From: Bacteroidota bacterium
GTDB lineage: Bacteria > Bacteroidota > Bacteroidia > Flavobacteriales_D > Crocinitomicaceae
Reading direction: 5' to 3'
Assembly: GCA_024280195.1 (NCBI GenBank)
Contig: JAJRQP010000086.1
Location: 1-7,034 of the forward strand
DNA: 7,034 nucleotides
Position numbers and translations under genes: made by a program. Under the pieces are notes generated by a model, which searched no databases, was not told where the DNA came from, and saw only the letters and a program-made list of their open reading frames with translations. This document shows positions 1-6,861 of this stretch, in pieces (position 1 is the stretch's first letter; each line of letters starts with the position of its first letter).

Positions 1-3000
1 AAACAAGTAGGGTCAGTTGCTGTAACATTGGTAATCGAAGGGGTTAACGGAGCTGTTAATGTTGCCGAAGCAGTCACCTGACAACCAATTGCATCTTCTA
101 CCACAATAGGGTAAGTTCCATATGCCAAGGTGTTAAATAATCCTCCTGCCTGAAAAGTTGTTCCGCCGTCAATGCTATATTGTAAAGTTCCTGTTCCTCC
201 TGATGCTGTGATTGTGATATCTCCATCATTACCCGCGCAAGTTGGATCTGTTGTCGCAACATTTATTATTGTTGCTGGATCTCCAACAATTATTGTCGTA
301 GTATCTTGTGTACAACCTCCTGCATTACATGCTTCAAAGATTACAAAATAAGAACCTGCTGTAGTATAAACGTGCGCTGGAGGATTTTGCATTGTTGAGA
401 ATGTTGCATCTCCAAAATTCCACAACCAACTTGTTGCAGGATCTCCAATCACAGTTGCATCTGTAAACGTAACCGTCAAAGGATTACATCCTGAAGCGAC
501 GTCTGAGGCTAAAACTGCCGTTGGTGGGATGGTTGAACAATCAATTATTTCTACATAATCAGTATACAATGTTGTTGAAGAACATCCTGGTGTAGTTGTT
601 CCCACTTTAATATTATCAATCAGTAACAAGTATTGATCATCGGATAAATTTCTAAAAGCAATATAAACTGTCTGTCCTGCATAAGCTGATAAATCAACAC
701 TTCTTGTTGTTGCAAAACCATTTTCTGCTGCTGTAGAAAATAATAGTGTTCCATAATTACCAACTGTTGCTGGAAGTTGTGCTACTGTAGAAATTCTCAC
801 CTCATAACCATCAGGGAAGTTTGAACTCCCCGATTGAGCATCCCAAAATAATCGTTGGTTTGCAGGAAGAGCTCCTATTCCAGTAGTCAACATCCAATCA
901 TCTGCTGGTTGCCCAGGAGATGCATTCCATGATGTTGCTGTAGCCTCAACACTTCCGTCACCATCAAAGTCTAAAGGTAACCAAGCTGTTGCGTCAGTTC
1001 CTGTAAAAGGAGGGTTAACTCCTGCATTTGGTATCCATGGGTCATTATTAAAACGACCATAGCCTGCAGGCCATCCTGCTTCAAAGTTTTCTAGATAAAA
1101 CGTATCTGCCGGAAAAACTCCAGGACTTTCTACCGTTAATTCTACGTAATAAGTACCTGGAACAGTATAAACATGATTAATTGTATTTGTACTTCCTGAA
1201 GAAGTTACAGCTGTACCATCACCAAAATCCCAAGTATAATCAACATATCCATCTATGTTAGATGTAAAGTCGATACCTGGTGCTCCCATACAAACAGGGT
1301 TATTAGGTGTTGCAGAGAACTCAGAAGAAGGAGTAGGCATAAAATTATAAGGTATTGTATATGTTGCTGTATCTCCACGTCCACAAGCATTTATTGTTGC
1401 AACGGTTACTGTATCAGGACCTGGAGTAGTATAAACTCTATCTATTGATTGTGGATCAGTTGTAGAATTAATAACCGTACCATCAGCAAAAGTAAAAGAC
1501 CAACTTACAGGATTACTGTATAGCACAGTATCAAATAACGTTAAGTACGTTGTATCACACACAACATTCTCCGTATAACCAGTAATCAATGGTCTAGGAG
1601 CATAACCTCCTAACATTGGGTATAAATCTAAATCCACATCGATACCAATTCCTGCTAAAGCATTAACATAACCTGTAGTTTCAGACCAAATATGGTTCAA
1701 TCCATTTCCTTGCCCTTGGGGAGGAGAAGAAGAGATAACTTTTAGCGTATCGTTAGGACCTCCTGGAAAAATTTCGATTCCAACATGGAACGTAGCTGTA
1801 GTTGGGACAACAGGAGTAAAAGGAATCCAGAATTCTGCAAAAGATGCTCCTGTCGGAACACCAACTGCAGTTGGAGAAAGGGCTCCAGAACCACCTAGCA
1901 AAGCTCCAGGAGCACCAGCTCCATCATCATCAAAAACGAGCACTTGAAAAACCATATCGTCATTTGGATCAAACAAAGAGGCTAAACCTACTCTAATTGC
2001 TCCAACTTCTGTTACACCCGGATTGGGAGAAAAGAATCTTTCATAAGAACCTTTCACACCATTCGTTGGTGAATTAGTAAAATCTGGTACACCAAAAATT
2101 GTTTCTCCACCTCCAAAGCTATAAGTCGTTGGCGAAGAAGTAGGTGTCACCCAGTATAAATCAAGTGTATCACAATCTCCAGCTGGTGCCAGAACTTCAA
2201 TATAATCAATTTTTGTTTCAGTATCTGGTCCGTTAGGGCTTCCAACCGTTAAAGAAACGGTATATAGCCCTGGATTTGGGTAAGTAACTTGTGGTGGTAC
2301 TTGACCAATAAATTGTGCGTCAGCTCCTGTACATCCAGCGCAAGTTACTGTCCCACTAGCACCAACATCAAATGTCCAAGTCCAACTTGTAATAATTGCT
2401 TGAGGTTGAGACAAATCGGTAAAGGTAACATTTGATGGCGCTTGCCAAGTTGTTGGAGTCCCAACAAAATCAGCAACTGGAGGCTGTGCTCCACACACAC
2501 CACCACCGTAAGAAGTCCAAGCTCCTAAATAGGTCGCTACCATACAATGCATTCTGGAGTTTTGTTGTGACGTAAATTGCGACGAACAAAAAGAATAAGA
2601 CATGTGATTATTTACAGGAGCATTTGCCCAAGGACCAACATCACAAACTCCATTTGCATTTGCACTTGTAGAACAATTATAGCTATATGTATCATGAGGG
2701 TTTGTATCTGAACACCAATCACCCTCTTGGTCACCTTCTCCTAGATAAGGGCCTCCAAAAGGAGTTGGAGCACCAGAAGTATTACTGGATCCATTGGCAT
2801 TTCTAACTTGTTCATAACAAGCAGTACATTCAGATCTCTCATCAACACCCGCAAAAGTATGTTCTAAACCAAAAACATGTCCCATTTCGTGAGCCAATGT
2901 ACTTCCTCCCAGTCCAAGATTTCCTCTGTTTAAAACGATACCTCCTGTGTTACTAGTTCCACCCATTGGATCATATGGGAACCTTGCATACCCTCCAGCA

Positions 3001-3677
3001 GTCATTGAACCAACTACATAAATATTAATAAACTGAGTTGGGTTTACAACATAAGTTGTTTTTAAAGAAACTTCTTCTGTATTAGAATCGTGCGTATAAT
3101 TTACATCATCCACATAAAAACTTGCTGGATCTGCACAAAATATCATATTGTTGGAAGCAAATTGAGAATTCAACTCTGCCATTAAACCATCAATCCTAGT
3201 TTGATCAATATTTGAACCTGCACCACCAGCTGTTGATTGCATCACGTGCCATTTCAGTTGAAAATACTTTACCGTAGTTGGTGCAGCATCTCTATTGTTA
3301 GGGTCATCGCAAGCGACAGTAAACGGACAACCTAAACTTTTTATTAGACCGTTTGCGTTATCAATATACGGCCGTTTAGTCGCACATACATTTGAAATTT
3401 CTGGATTACTCGGCAACCTGAAATCAACTTCGAATCCATCAAAAGAAAGTAACTTTCCGTTAGGAGAAAGTTGAATTGGGTTGTCAGAAGTTTGCGCTTT
3501 TGTAGCATCAATTTCTTCACTTACAGTTTTTACAATAAGAGGTTTCGTTTCCCCTTTTTCAATCTTGTATTTTTTTGCAATCTCTGTAGGGTTATTAATT
3601 TGCTTTGTAGTATTTTCTTGAGCAAATGTTGCTAATGACATTCCGAAGAATGAACACAGAAGTAGAATCTTATTCAT
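1..3677 (-). CDS. Secreted multidomain M43 (pappalysin/cytophagalysin-type) metalloprotease with PKD, adhesin-like and SprB repeats; C-terminus beyond the left edge
   Basis: I translated this frame by hand: it is open from the ATG at 3677-3675 to the left edge, giving 1225 codons with no stop. Residues 1-19 form a Sec signal peptide (MNKILLL..., cleavage likely after ATFA). Residues 20 to about 137 look like a propeptide. The catalytic domain spans about 138-387. It has the zinc motif HEMGHVFGLEH at 263-273 (ligands H263, H267, H273; catalytic E264), a GDWCSDT stretch, and a Met-turn NHMSYS with M359 followed by FTSQQNSRM, as in M43 peptidases. Then come PKD-like domains (about 400-497, 692-785, 786-852, 1046-1133), an unassigned beta-rich module (502-685), a cleaved-adhesin/choice-of-anchor-J-type module (about 858-1027), and SprB-type repeats from about 1134. 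By family it should be a zinc endopeptidase acting outside the cell. Export by type IX secretion is inferred, since any C-terminal sorting domain lies outside the window. It has its own promoter, so it is probably not part of the rnc operon. The substrate is unknown. Confidence 0.93.
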   Translation of the reverse strand, partial: MNKILLLCSFFGMSLATFAQENTTKQINNPTEIAKKYKIEKGETKPLIVKTVSEEIDATKAQTSDNPIQLSPNGKLLSFDGFEVDFRLPSNPEISNVCATKRPYIDNANGLIKSLGCPFTVACDDPNNRDAAPTTVKYFQLKWHVMQSTAGGAGSNIDQTRIDGLMAELNSQFASNNMIFCADPASFYVDDVNYTHDSNTEEVSLKTTYVVNPTQFINIYVVGSMTAGGYARFPYDPMGGTSNTGGIVLNRGNLGLGGSTLAHEMGHVFGLEHTFAGVDERSECTACYEQVRNANGSSNTSGAPTPFGGPYLGEGDQEGDWCSDTNPHDTYSYNCSTSANANGVCDVGPWANAPVNNHMSYSFCSSQFTSQQNSRMHCMVATYLGAWTSYGGGVCGAQPPVADFVGTPTTWQAPSNVTFTDLSQPQAIITSWTWTFDVGASGTVTCAGCTGADAQFIGQVPPQVTYPNPGLYTVSLTVGSPNGPDTETKIDYIEVLAPAGDCDTLDLYWVTPTSSPTTYSFGGGETIFGVPDFTNSPTNGVKGSYERFFSPNPGVTEVGAIRVGLASLFDPNDDMVFQVLVFDDDGAGAPGALLGGSGALSPTAVGVPTGASFAEFWIPFTPVVPTTATFHVGIEIFPGGPNDTLKVISSSPPQGQGNGLNHIWSETTGYVNALAGIGIDVDLDLYPMLGGYAPRPLITGYTENVVCDTTYLTLFDTVLYSNPVSWSFTFADGTVINSTTDPQSIDRVYTTPGPDTVTVATINACGRGDTATYTIPYNFMPTPSSEFSATPNNPVCMGAPGIDFTSNIDGYVDYTWDFGDGTAVTSSGSTNTINHVYTVPGTYYVELTVESPGVFPADTFYLENFEAGWPAGYGRFNNDPWIPNAGVNPPFTGTDATAWLPLDFDGDGSVEATATSWNASPGQPADDWMLTTGIGALPANQRLFWDAQSGSSNFPDGYEVRISTVAQLPATVGNYGTLLFSTAAENGFATTRSVDLSAYAGQTVYIAFRNLSDDQYLLLIDNIKVGTTTPGCSSTTLYTDYVEIIDCSTIPPTAVLASDVASGCNPLTVTFTDATVIGDPATSWLWNFGDATFSTMQNPPAHVYTTAGSYFVIFEACNAGGCTQDTTTIIVGDPATIINVATTDPTCAGNDGDITITASGGTGTLQYSIDGGTTFQAGGLFNTLAYGTYPIVVEDAIGCQVTASATLTAPLTPSITNVTATDPTC
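3..276 (-). repeat. SprB-type repeat array within the protease (one full unit and the start of a second)
   Basis: Residues 1134-1212 form one complete SprB-like unit. It has an ATTDPTCAGNDG opening, a GGTGTLQYSIDGG core, and a GTYPIVVEDAIGC segment. The next unit begins at about 1213 with ITNVTATDPTC at 1215-1225, which matches INVATTDPTC with a spacing of 78 residues (234 bases). SprB repeats are named after the gliding-motility adhesin of Flavobacterium johnsoniae and occur in many long surface or secreted Bacteroidota proteins. The number of units cannot be known because the array runs off the left edge. Confidence 0.8.
597..1104 (-). other. Cleaved-adhesin / choice-of-anchor-J-type module inside the protease
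   Basis: This covers residues about 858-1027. It starts with FYLENFEAGWPAGY and continues with WLPLDFDGDG, a TSWNASPGQPADDWMLT segment, LFWDAQSG, a GYEVRIST strand and a closing YIAFRNLSDDQYLLLIDNIKV. This series (an N-terminal NFE followed by GWP, then a DDWL/M-T motif, then YEVRIST, then AFR...LLIDN) is how I recognise the jelly-roll modules called cleaved adhesin or choice-of-anchor J in Bacteroidota secreted proteins. The assignment is by eye. The likely role is binding of carbohydrate or a surface. It is flanked by PKD domains rather than sitting at the terminus. Confidence 0.65.
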
Positions 3678-3743
3678 AAGAACAATTTAGTTTTAGTATT
3701 ATTTTTCAATAAAGGTAGGCTTAGCACGAACTTTTATGAAACG

Positions 3744-3774
3744 TAAATATAGAATTAAAAAACTAGAAATTCAA
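3744..3774 (-). promoter_or_regulatory. Putative promoter of the M43 protease gene
   Basis: On the minus strand, TTG (3774-3772) is followed after 20 bases by TATATTTA (3751-3744). This fits the Bacteroidota sigma-A pattern TTG-N19ish-TAnnTTTG with one mismatch in the -7 box. It lies 67 bases upstream of the ATG at 3677, so the leader would be about 60 bases. It falls in the 128-base gap (3678-3805) after rnc. I see no convincing hairpin-plus-U-tract terminator for rnc in that gap, so some readthrough is possible. Confidence 0.45.
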
Positions 3775-3805
3775 ATGATTTTATTGATTCGGAAGTTTCA
3801 AGAAG

Positions 3806-4546
3806 CTATGAACCAATTAGTTCAATGGTTTCTTTCGCTGCGGCCTGTTCTGCTTTCTTTTTAGAACTTCCAGTTCCCATACCAAATTCTTGGTCATTTA
3901 TGAATACAACAACTGTGTAAGACCATGTTGAGCCTTCATTTTTTTCGTTAACAACCTCAAATCGTAGGGGTAGTTTACTTTTTTGGCTCCAGATAAAAAG
4001 TTTGGACTTAAAATCAATTTCTTCTTCAAGGACTTGATTAAAATTGACATATTTTCTAAAGATATGATTATTAATACTTTTTACAGTCTTTTCATACCCC
4101 CCATCAAGGTATATTGCCCCTATCATTGCTTCAAAAGCATTTCCTTCGATGGTTTCAAGGTTGATTGATCGTCCTTTATTATATCTCATCACTGAGTTGA
4201 TTTCCATTTCTTGAGCTATTTTCCCTAAGGTCCGACGACTAACGACTTTAGATTTAACCTTTGTTAAATAGCCTTCATCTTCATTTGGAAATTTTTTAAA
4301 AAGAAATTCTGCAATCACAGAGTCAAGAATTGCATCTCCTAAGAACTCTAATCTTTCATTGGAAGGTTCTCCTAAGTTATTTGCCACAGACTTGTGTGTC
4401 AATGCTTTTTTGAAGTAAAAAATATTTTTTGGAGTGTAACCAAATTTACGCGTTACAAAACGAATAATTTCTAACTCTTCTTGAGATTTGTTTTTTCTGA
4501 AAAAAGGAAACAAGGCAAACACCTTATCCTTTAAATTTTTTGACAA
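3806..4546 (-). CDS. rnc: Ribonuclease III
   Basis: This is a double-stranded-RNA endonuclease that acts in rRNA precursor processing and mRNA turnover, normally as a homodimer needing Mg2+. The 246-residue product has the usual length. The endonuclease domain holds the family signature NERLEFLGDAIL at 63-74, with E64, E67 and D71 matching E38, E41 and D45 of E. coli. E91 matches E65 and E139 matches the essential E117. Position 136 is Asn where E. coli has D114. The double-stranded-RNA-binding domain covers about 178-245 and ends in the typical KKKAEQAAA helix (229-237). The start is uncertain. The frame opens with TTG at 4546, overlapping fabF by 23 bases. A GTG at 4522 (residue 9) lies one base after the fabF stop, with AAAGGA just upstream, and would give 238 residues. 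It is the third gene of the acpP-fabF-rnc operon. Confidence 0.96.
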   Translation of the reverse strand: MSKNLKDKVFALFPFFRKNKSQEELEIIRFVTRKFGYTPKNIFYFKKALTHKSVANNLGEPSNERLEFLGDAILDSVIAEFLFKKFPNEDEGYLTKVKSKVVSRRTLGKIAQEMEINSVMRYNKGRSINLETIEGNAFEAMIGAIYLDGGYEKTVKSINNHIFRKYVNFNQVLEEEIDFKSKLFIWSQKSKLPLRFEVVNEKNEGSTWSYTVVVFINDQEFGMGTGSSKKKAEQAAAKETIELIGS

Positions 4547-5777
4547 TTACAGTTGTATTGTGCCCACCAAATCCGAAAGTATTTGACATTGCCACATTCA
4601 CTGTTCTTTTTTGCGCTTTATTGAATGTGAAATTCAATTTATTGTCCAACTCATCATCATCTGTTACATGATTGATTGTTGGAGGAACAATATCTTCCTG
4701 GACAGCTTTCACGCAAGCAATTGCTTCAATAGCACCAGCAGCGCCTAACAAGTGTCCTGTCATGGATTTTGTTGAACTTATATTAATGTTGTAGGCGTGT
4801 TCTCCAAAAACAGATTGAATAGCTTTCACTTCTGCAACGTCTCCCAAAGGAGTTGACGTTCCGTGAACATTTACATAATCGATTTCTGAAAGGTCTATTT
4901 CTGCATCTTCTAATGCTGCTATCATGGAGTTTTTAGCTCCTGTTCCATCCGGGTGAGGAGCTGTCATATGATAAGCATCTCCTGACATTCCACCACCGAT
5001 AACCTCAGCATATACTTTAGCACCACGTTTCATCGCGTGCTCATATTCTTCAAAAATCAATGCTCCTGAACCTTCTCCGAGAACAAAACCATTTCGATCC
5101 TTATCAAAAGGACGAGAAGCAGTTTCTGGAGCGTCATTACTTGTTGACAATGCTCTTAATGCATTAAACCCTCCAATACCTGATTCGTTTACTGCTGCTT
5201 CTGAGCCTCCAGTAACAATTGCGACTGCTTTTCCAAGACGGATATAATTGAAAGCATCAATCATAGCGTTTGTTGCTGAAGCACAAGCTGAAACAGTTAC
5301 ATAATTAGGTCCACGAAGTCCATATTTAATAGAAATATGTCCTGCGGCAATATCAGCAATCATTTTAGGAATAAAAAAAGGATTGAAACGAGGTGTTCCG
5401 TCTCCTTCTGCAAAATTGATGCATTCATCTTGGAATGTTTTCAATCCGCCAATTCCAGATCCCCAAATAACACCTATCTTATCAAGGTTTGGGTTGGAAT
5501 CCATTAAACCCGAGTCTACCATAGCTTCGCTAGACGAAACCATGGCATACTGGGAAAATTGATCTAATTTTCTTGCTTCTTTACGATCAAGGTGGTCTTT
5601 GATGTCAAAGTTCTTAATCTCGCAAGCAAATTGTGTTTTGAATTTAGACGCATCGAATTGTGTAATTGGAGCGGCACCACTTTTACCATTTTTTAAGCTT
5701 TCCCAATATTCGTCAACTGTGTTTCCGATTGGTGTTAATGCTCCTAGTCCAGTGATAACAACTCTTTTTAATTCCAT
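4524..5777 (-). CDS. fabF: Beta-ketoacyl-[acyl-carrier-protein] synthase II
   Basis: The enzyme condenses malonyl-ACP with a growing acyl-ACP in cytosolic type II fatty acid synthesis, releasing CO2 and adding two carbons. The 417-residue protein is the full family length. The Cys-His-His triad is visible: C165 in VSACASATNAM, H305 in VNVHGTSTPLGD, and H342 in MTGHLLGAAG, with the conserved K337 nearby. The gate-loop motif NTFGFGGHN (399-407) and the pocket segment GSGIGGL (106-112, I109) fit FabF rather than FabB. The ATG at 5777 lies 36 bases after the acpP stop and gives the normal N-terminus (MELKRVVITGLGALTPIG), so the start is secure. It sits directly behind its acyl-carrier substrate gene and its stop codon is fused to the start region of rnc. 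No key residue is missing. Confidence 0.98.
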   Translation of the reverse strand: MELKRVVITGLGALTPIGNTVDEYWESLKNGKSGAAPITQFDASKFKTQFACEIKNFDIKDHLDRKEARKLDQFSQYAMVSSSEAMVDSGLMDSNPNLDKIGVIWGSGIGGLKTFQDECINFAEGDGTPRFNPFFIPKMIADIAAGHISIKYGLRGPNYVTVSACASATNAMIDAFNYIRLGKAVAIVTGGSEAAVNESGIGGFNALRALSTSNDAPETASRPFDKDRNGFVLGEGSGALIFEEYEHAMKRGAKVYAEVIGGGMSGDAYHMTAPHPDGTGAKNSMIAALEDAEIDLSEIDYVNVHGTSTPLGDVAEVKAIQSVFGEHAYNINISSTKSMTGHLLGAAGAIEAIACVKAVQEDIVPPTINHVTDDDELDNKLNFTFNKAQKRTVNVAMSNTFGFGGHNTTVIVKKFKG

Positions 5778-5813
5778 GTTGAATCTTTAATTCAATAATT
5801 ATCGGTTACTCTA

Positions 5814-6050
5814 TTAGTTTGCGTTTTCTTCTATGTAAGAGATAGCGTTACCTACAGTTTGGATATTCTCAGCTTGATCATCTGGAATTGCAATGTTGAA
5901 TTCTTTTTCGAATTCCATAATCAATTCTACTGTGTCTAGAGAATCTGCTCCTAGGTCGTTTGTGAAACTTGCGTCGTTTGTAACTTCGTTTTCTTCAACT
6001 CCTAATTTATCTACTATAATAGATACTACTTTTGATTTAACGTCAGACAT
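5814..6050 (-). CDS. acpP: Acyl carrier protein
   Basis: This small acidic carrier holds fatty acyl intermediates as thioesters on a phosphopantetheine arm and passes them among the synthesis enzymes, including the FabF encoded next door. The 78-residue length is standard. The attachment site is S37 in the motif GADSLDTVELIMEFE (34-48), at the head of helix II, which is the acidic recognition helix for partner enzymes. The C-terminal part (IPDDQAENIQTVGNAISYIEE) matches helices III and IV. The ATG at 6050 gives the canonical start MSDVKSKVVSIIVDKLGV. The leader before it (AAGAAAGAA) is purine-rich but not a clear Shine-Dalgarno sequence, as is usual in this phylum. It is the first gene of the operon and has its own promoter, so it can be expressed apart from the flavoprotein gene upstream. 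Confidence 0.98.
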   Translation of the reverse strand: MSDVKSKVVSIIVDKLGVEENEVTNDASFTNDLGADSLDTVELIMEFEKEFNIAIPDDQAENIQTVGNAISYIEENAN

Positions 6051-6081
6051 TTCTTTCTTAATTTTAAGGGTTAATCTGCCG

Positions 6082-6112
6082 CAAATAAAGCCATATATTA
6101 TGAGAAATACAA
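6082..6112 (-). promoter_or_regulatory. Putative promoter of the acpP-fabF-rnc operon
   Basis: On the minus strand, TTG (6112-6110) and TTTATTTG (6089-6082) are separated by exactly 20 bases. Seven of eight bases agree with the Bacteroidota -7 consensus TAnnTTTG, including the full TTTG. Transcription would begin near 6075, leaving a leader of about 25 bases before the acpP ATG. The element starts just after the stop codon of the upstream flavoprotein gene. It is the best promoter match in the window, which fits a highly expressed housekeeping operon. Confidence 0.6.
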
Positions 6113-6116
6113 GATT

Positions 6117-6791
6117 TTAAGGATAATATTCAATAATATCGTCCTTTGACTTACGAGATAAATCAGGAACCATTGTGTTTTCAGCAGGAAATCCAACGGG
6201 GATTAACAAGTATGGACGCTCGTTTTCAGGGCGATTCAGCGCTTTTGAAATAAAATTCATTGGACTAGGTGTATGTGTTAAAGCAACCAGCCCAGCGTTG
6301 TGAATTGCCATTAATAAAAATCCAGCAGCAATGCCAACAGACTCTGAAACGTAGTAATTATTCGCTTTTTTACCGTTTTCATCGAAATCGTACGACTTTT
6401 TCATGACCACAATTATCCATGGGGCTATGTCTATAAATTCTTTCTCCCAATTTGTTCCTAAAGGTTCTAAATCTTTGATCCAAGAATCACTCATTCTACC
6501 ATCATACGACTTTTTTTCTTCTGCTTCTGCCAACTCTCGGAGTTTTGATTTAAGAGAAGTGTTTGAAATCAAGCAAAAAGTCCATGGTTGTTTATGCGCA
6601 CCTGACGGGGCCGTTGAAGCTGTCATTAATATATTCTCCATTACTTCTAGCGGGACCTCTTTCGGAGAAAAATCACGAACAGATCTTCTTTTGTCAGCCC
6701 ATTGATAAAAATTCTCTGATTTTTGTTTCATTTCTTCTTCAGAAAACTGTTCTGGAGAATACTTTATATATGGATGTTCTTTACTTGACAT
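6117..6791 (-). CDS. FMN-dependent nitroreductase-fold protein, iodotyrosine deiodinase-like
   Basis: This 224-residue flavoprotein belongs to the nitroreductase superfamily and resembles the iodotyrosine deiodinase (IYD) branch more than classical nitroreductases. FMN-binding motifs are KRRSVRDF (34-41), TAPSGAH (60-66), the THTP segment (172-175) and VPDLSRK (208-214, R213). From memory of the human enzyme, the three residues that close its active-site lid over the substrate (E157, Y161, K182) align here with E92, Y96 (EEKKSY) and K117 (TNWEKEF). IYD enzymes reductively remove halogen from halotyrosines using FMN. Bacterial homologues exist, including a studied one from the Bacteroidota species Haliscomenobacter hydrossis. 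There is no membrane anchor or signal peptide, so the protein should be cytosolic. The physiological substrate is unknown; halotyrosine dehalogenation is inferred, and reduction of other phenols or nitro compounds is the alternative. The ATG at 6791 gives full coverage of the fold. It lies 66 bases upstream of acpP with no clear functional link. Confidence 0.88.
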   Translation of the reverse strand: MSSKEHPYIKYSPEQFSEEEMKQKSENFYQWADKRRSVRDFSPKEVPLEVMENILMTASTAPSGAHKQPWTFCLISNTSLKSKLRELAEAEEKKSYDGRMSDSWIKDLEPLGTNWEKEFIDIAPWIIVVMKKSYDFDENGKKANNYYVSESVGIAAGFLLMAIHNAGLVALTHTPSPMNFISKALNRPENERPYLLIPVGFPAENTMVPDLSRKSKDDIIEYYP

Positions 6792-6826
6792 ACTTGCTTT
6801 AGTTTTATTGATGCGATTTTGTGAGA

Positions 6827-6834
6827 TAAATATA
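6827..6834 (-). promoter_or_regulatory. Possible -7 promoter element of the deiodinase-like gene
   Basis: The minus strand reads TATATTTA here, the same octamer as the proposed -7 box of the protease gene. It lies 36 bases upstream of the ATG at 6791, a reasonable leader length. I see no TTG at the right spacing upstream; the nearest candidate is ATG 18 bases before it. This is a weak call. Confidence 0.3.
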
Positions 6835-6861
6835 AGGAAATTTCACTTAAAACATTTAACC

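Noticed and set aside
3654..3677. Lipoprotein signal in the protease leader (Cys at residue 8 after LLL)
   Set aside because: The residue before Cys is Leu, not Gly or Ala, and the hydrophobic stretch before it is too short. The better cleavage site is after ATFA at residue 19, giving a normal secreted protein.
3678..3805. Terminator after rnc
   Set aside because: The GCTTCTTGAAACTTC stretch just after the stop does not form a stable stem followed by a U-run, so I do not call one.
3983..4168. Plus-strand open frame of 61 codons within rnc
   Set aside because: It is antisense to a well-supported RNase III gene, its peptide has no recognisable motif, and its composition is what an antisense shadow would give.
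5599..5790. Plus-strand open frame of 63 codons over the start of fabF
   Set aside because: It is antisense to the conserved FabF N-terminus, with no promoter or domain of its own.
5893..6120. Plus-strand open frame of 75 codons over acpP
   Set aside because: It is antisense to the ACP gene and its promoter region. The translation is serine- and threonine-rich without any motif.
6403..6802. Two overlapping plus-strand open frames (100 and 79 codons) over the deiodinase-like gene
   Set aside because: Both lie antisense to conserved FMN-binding motifs, and neither shows family features.
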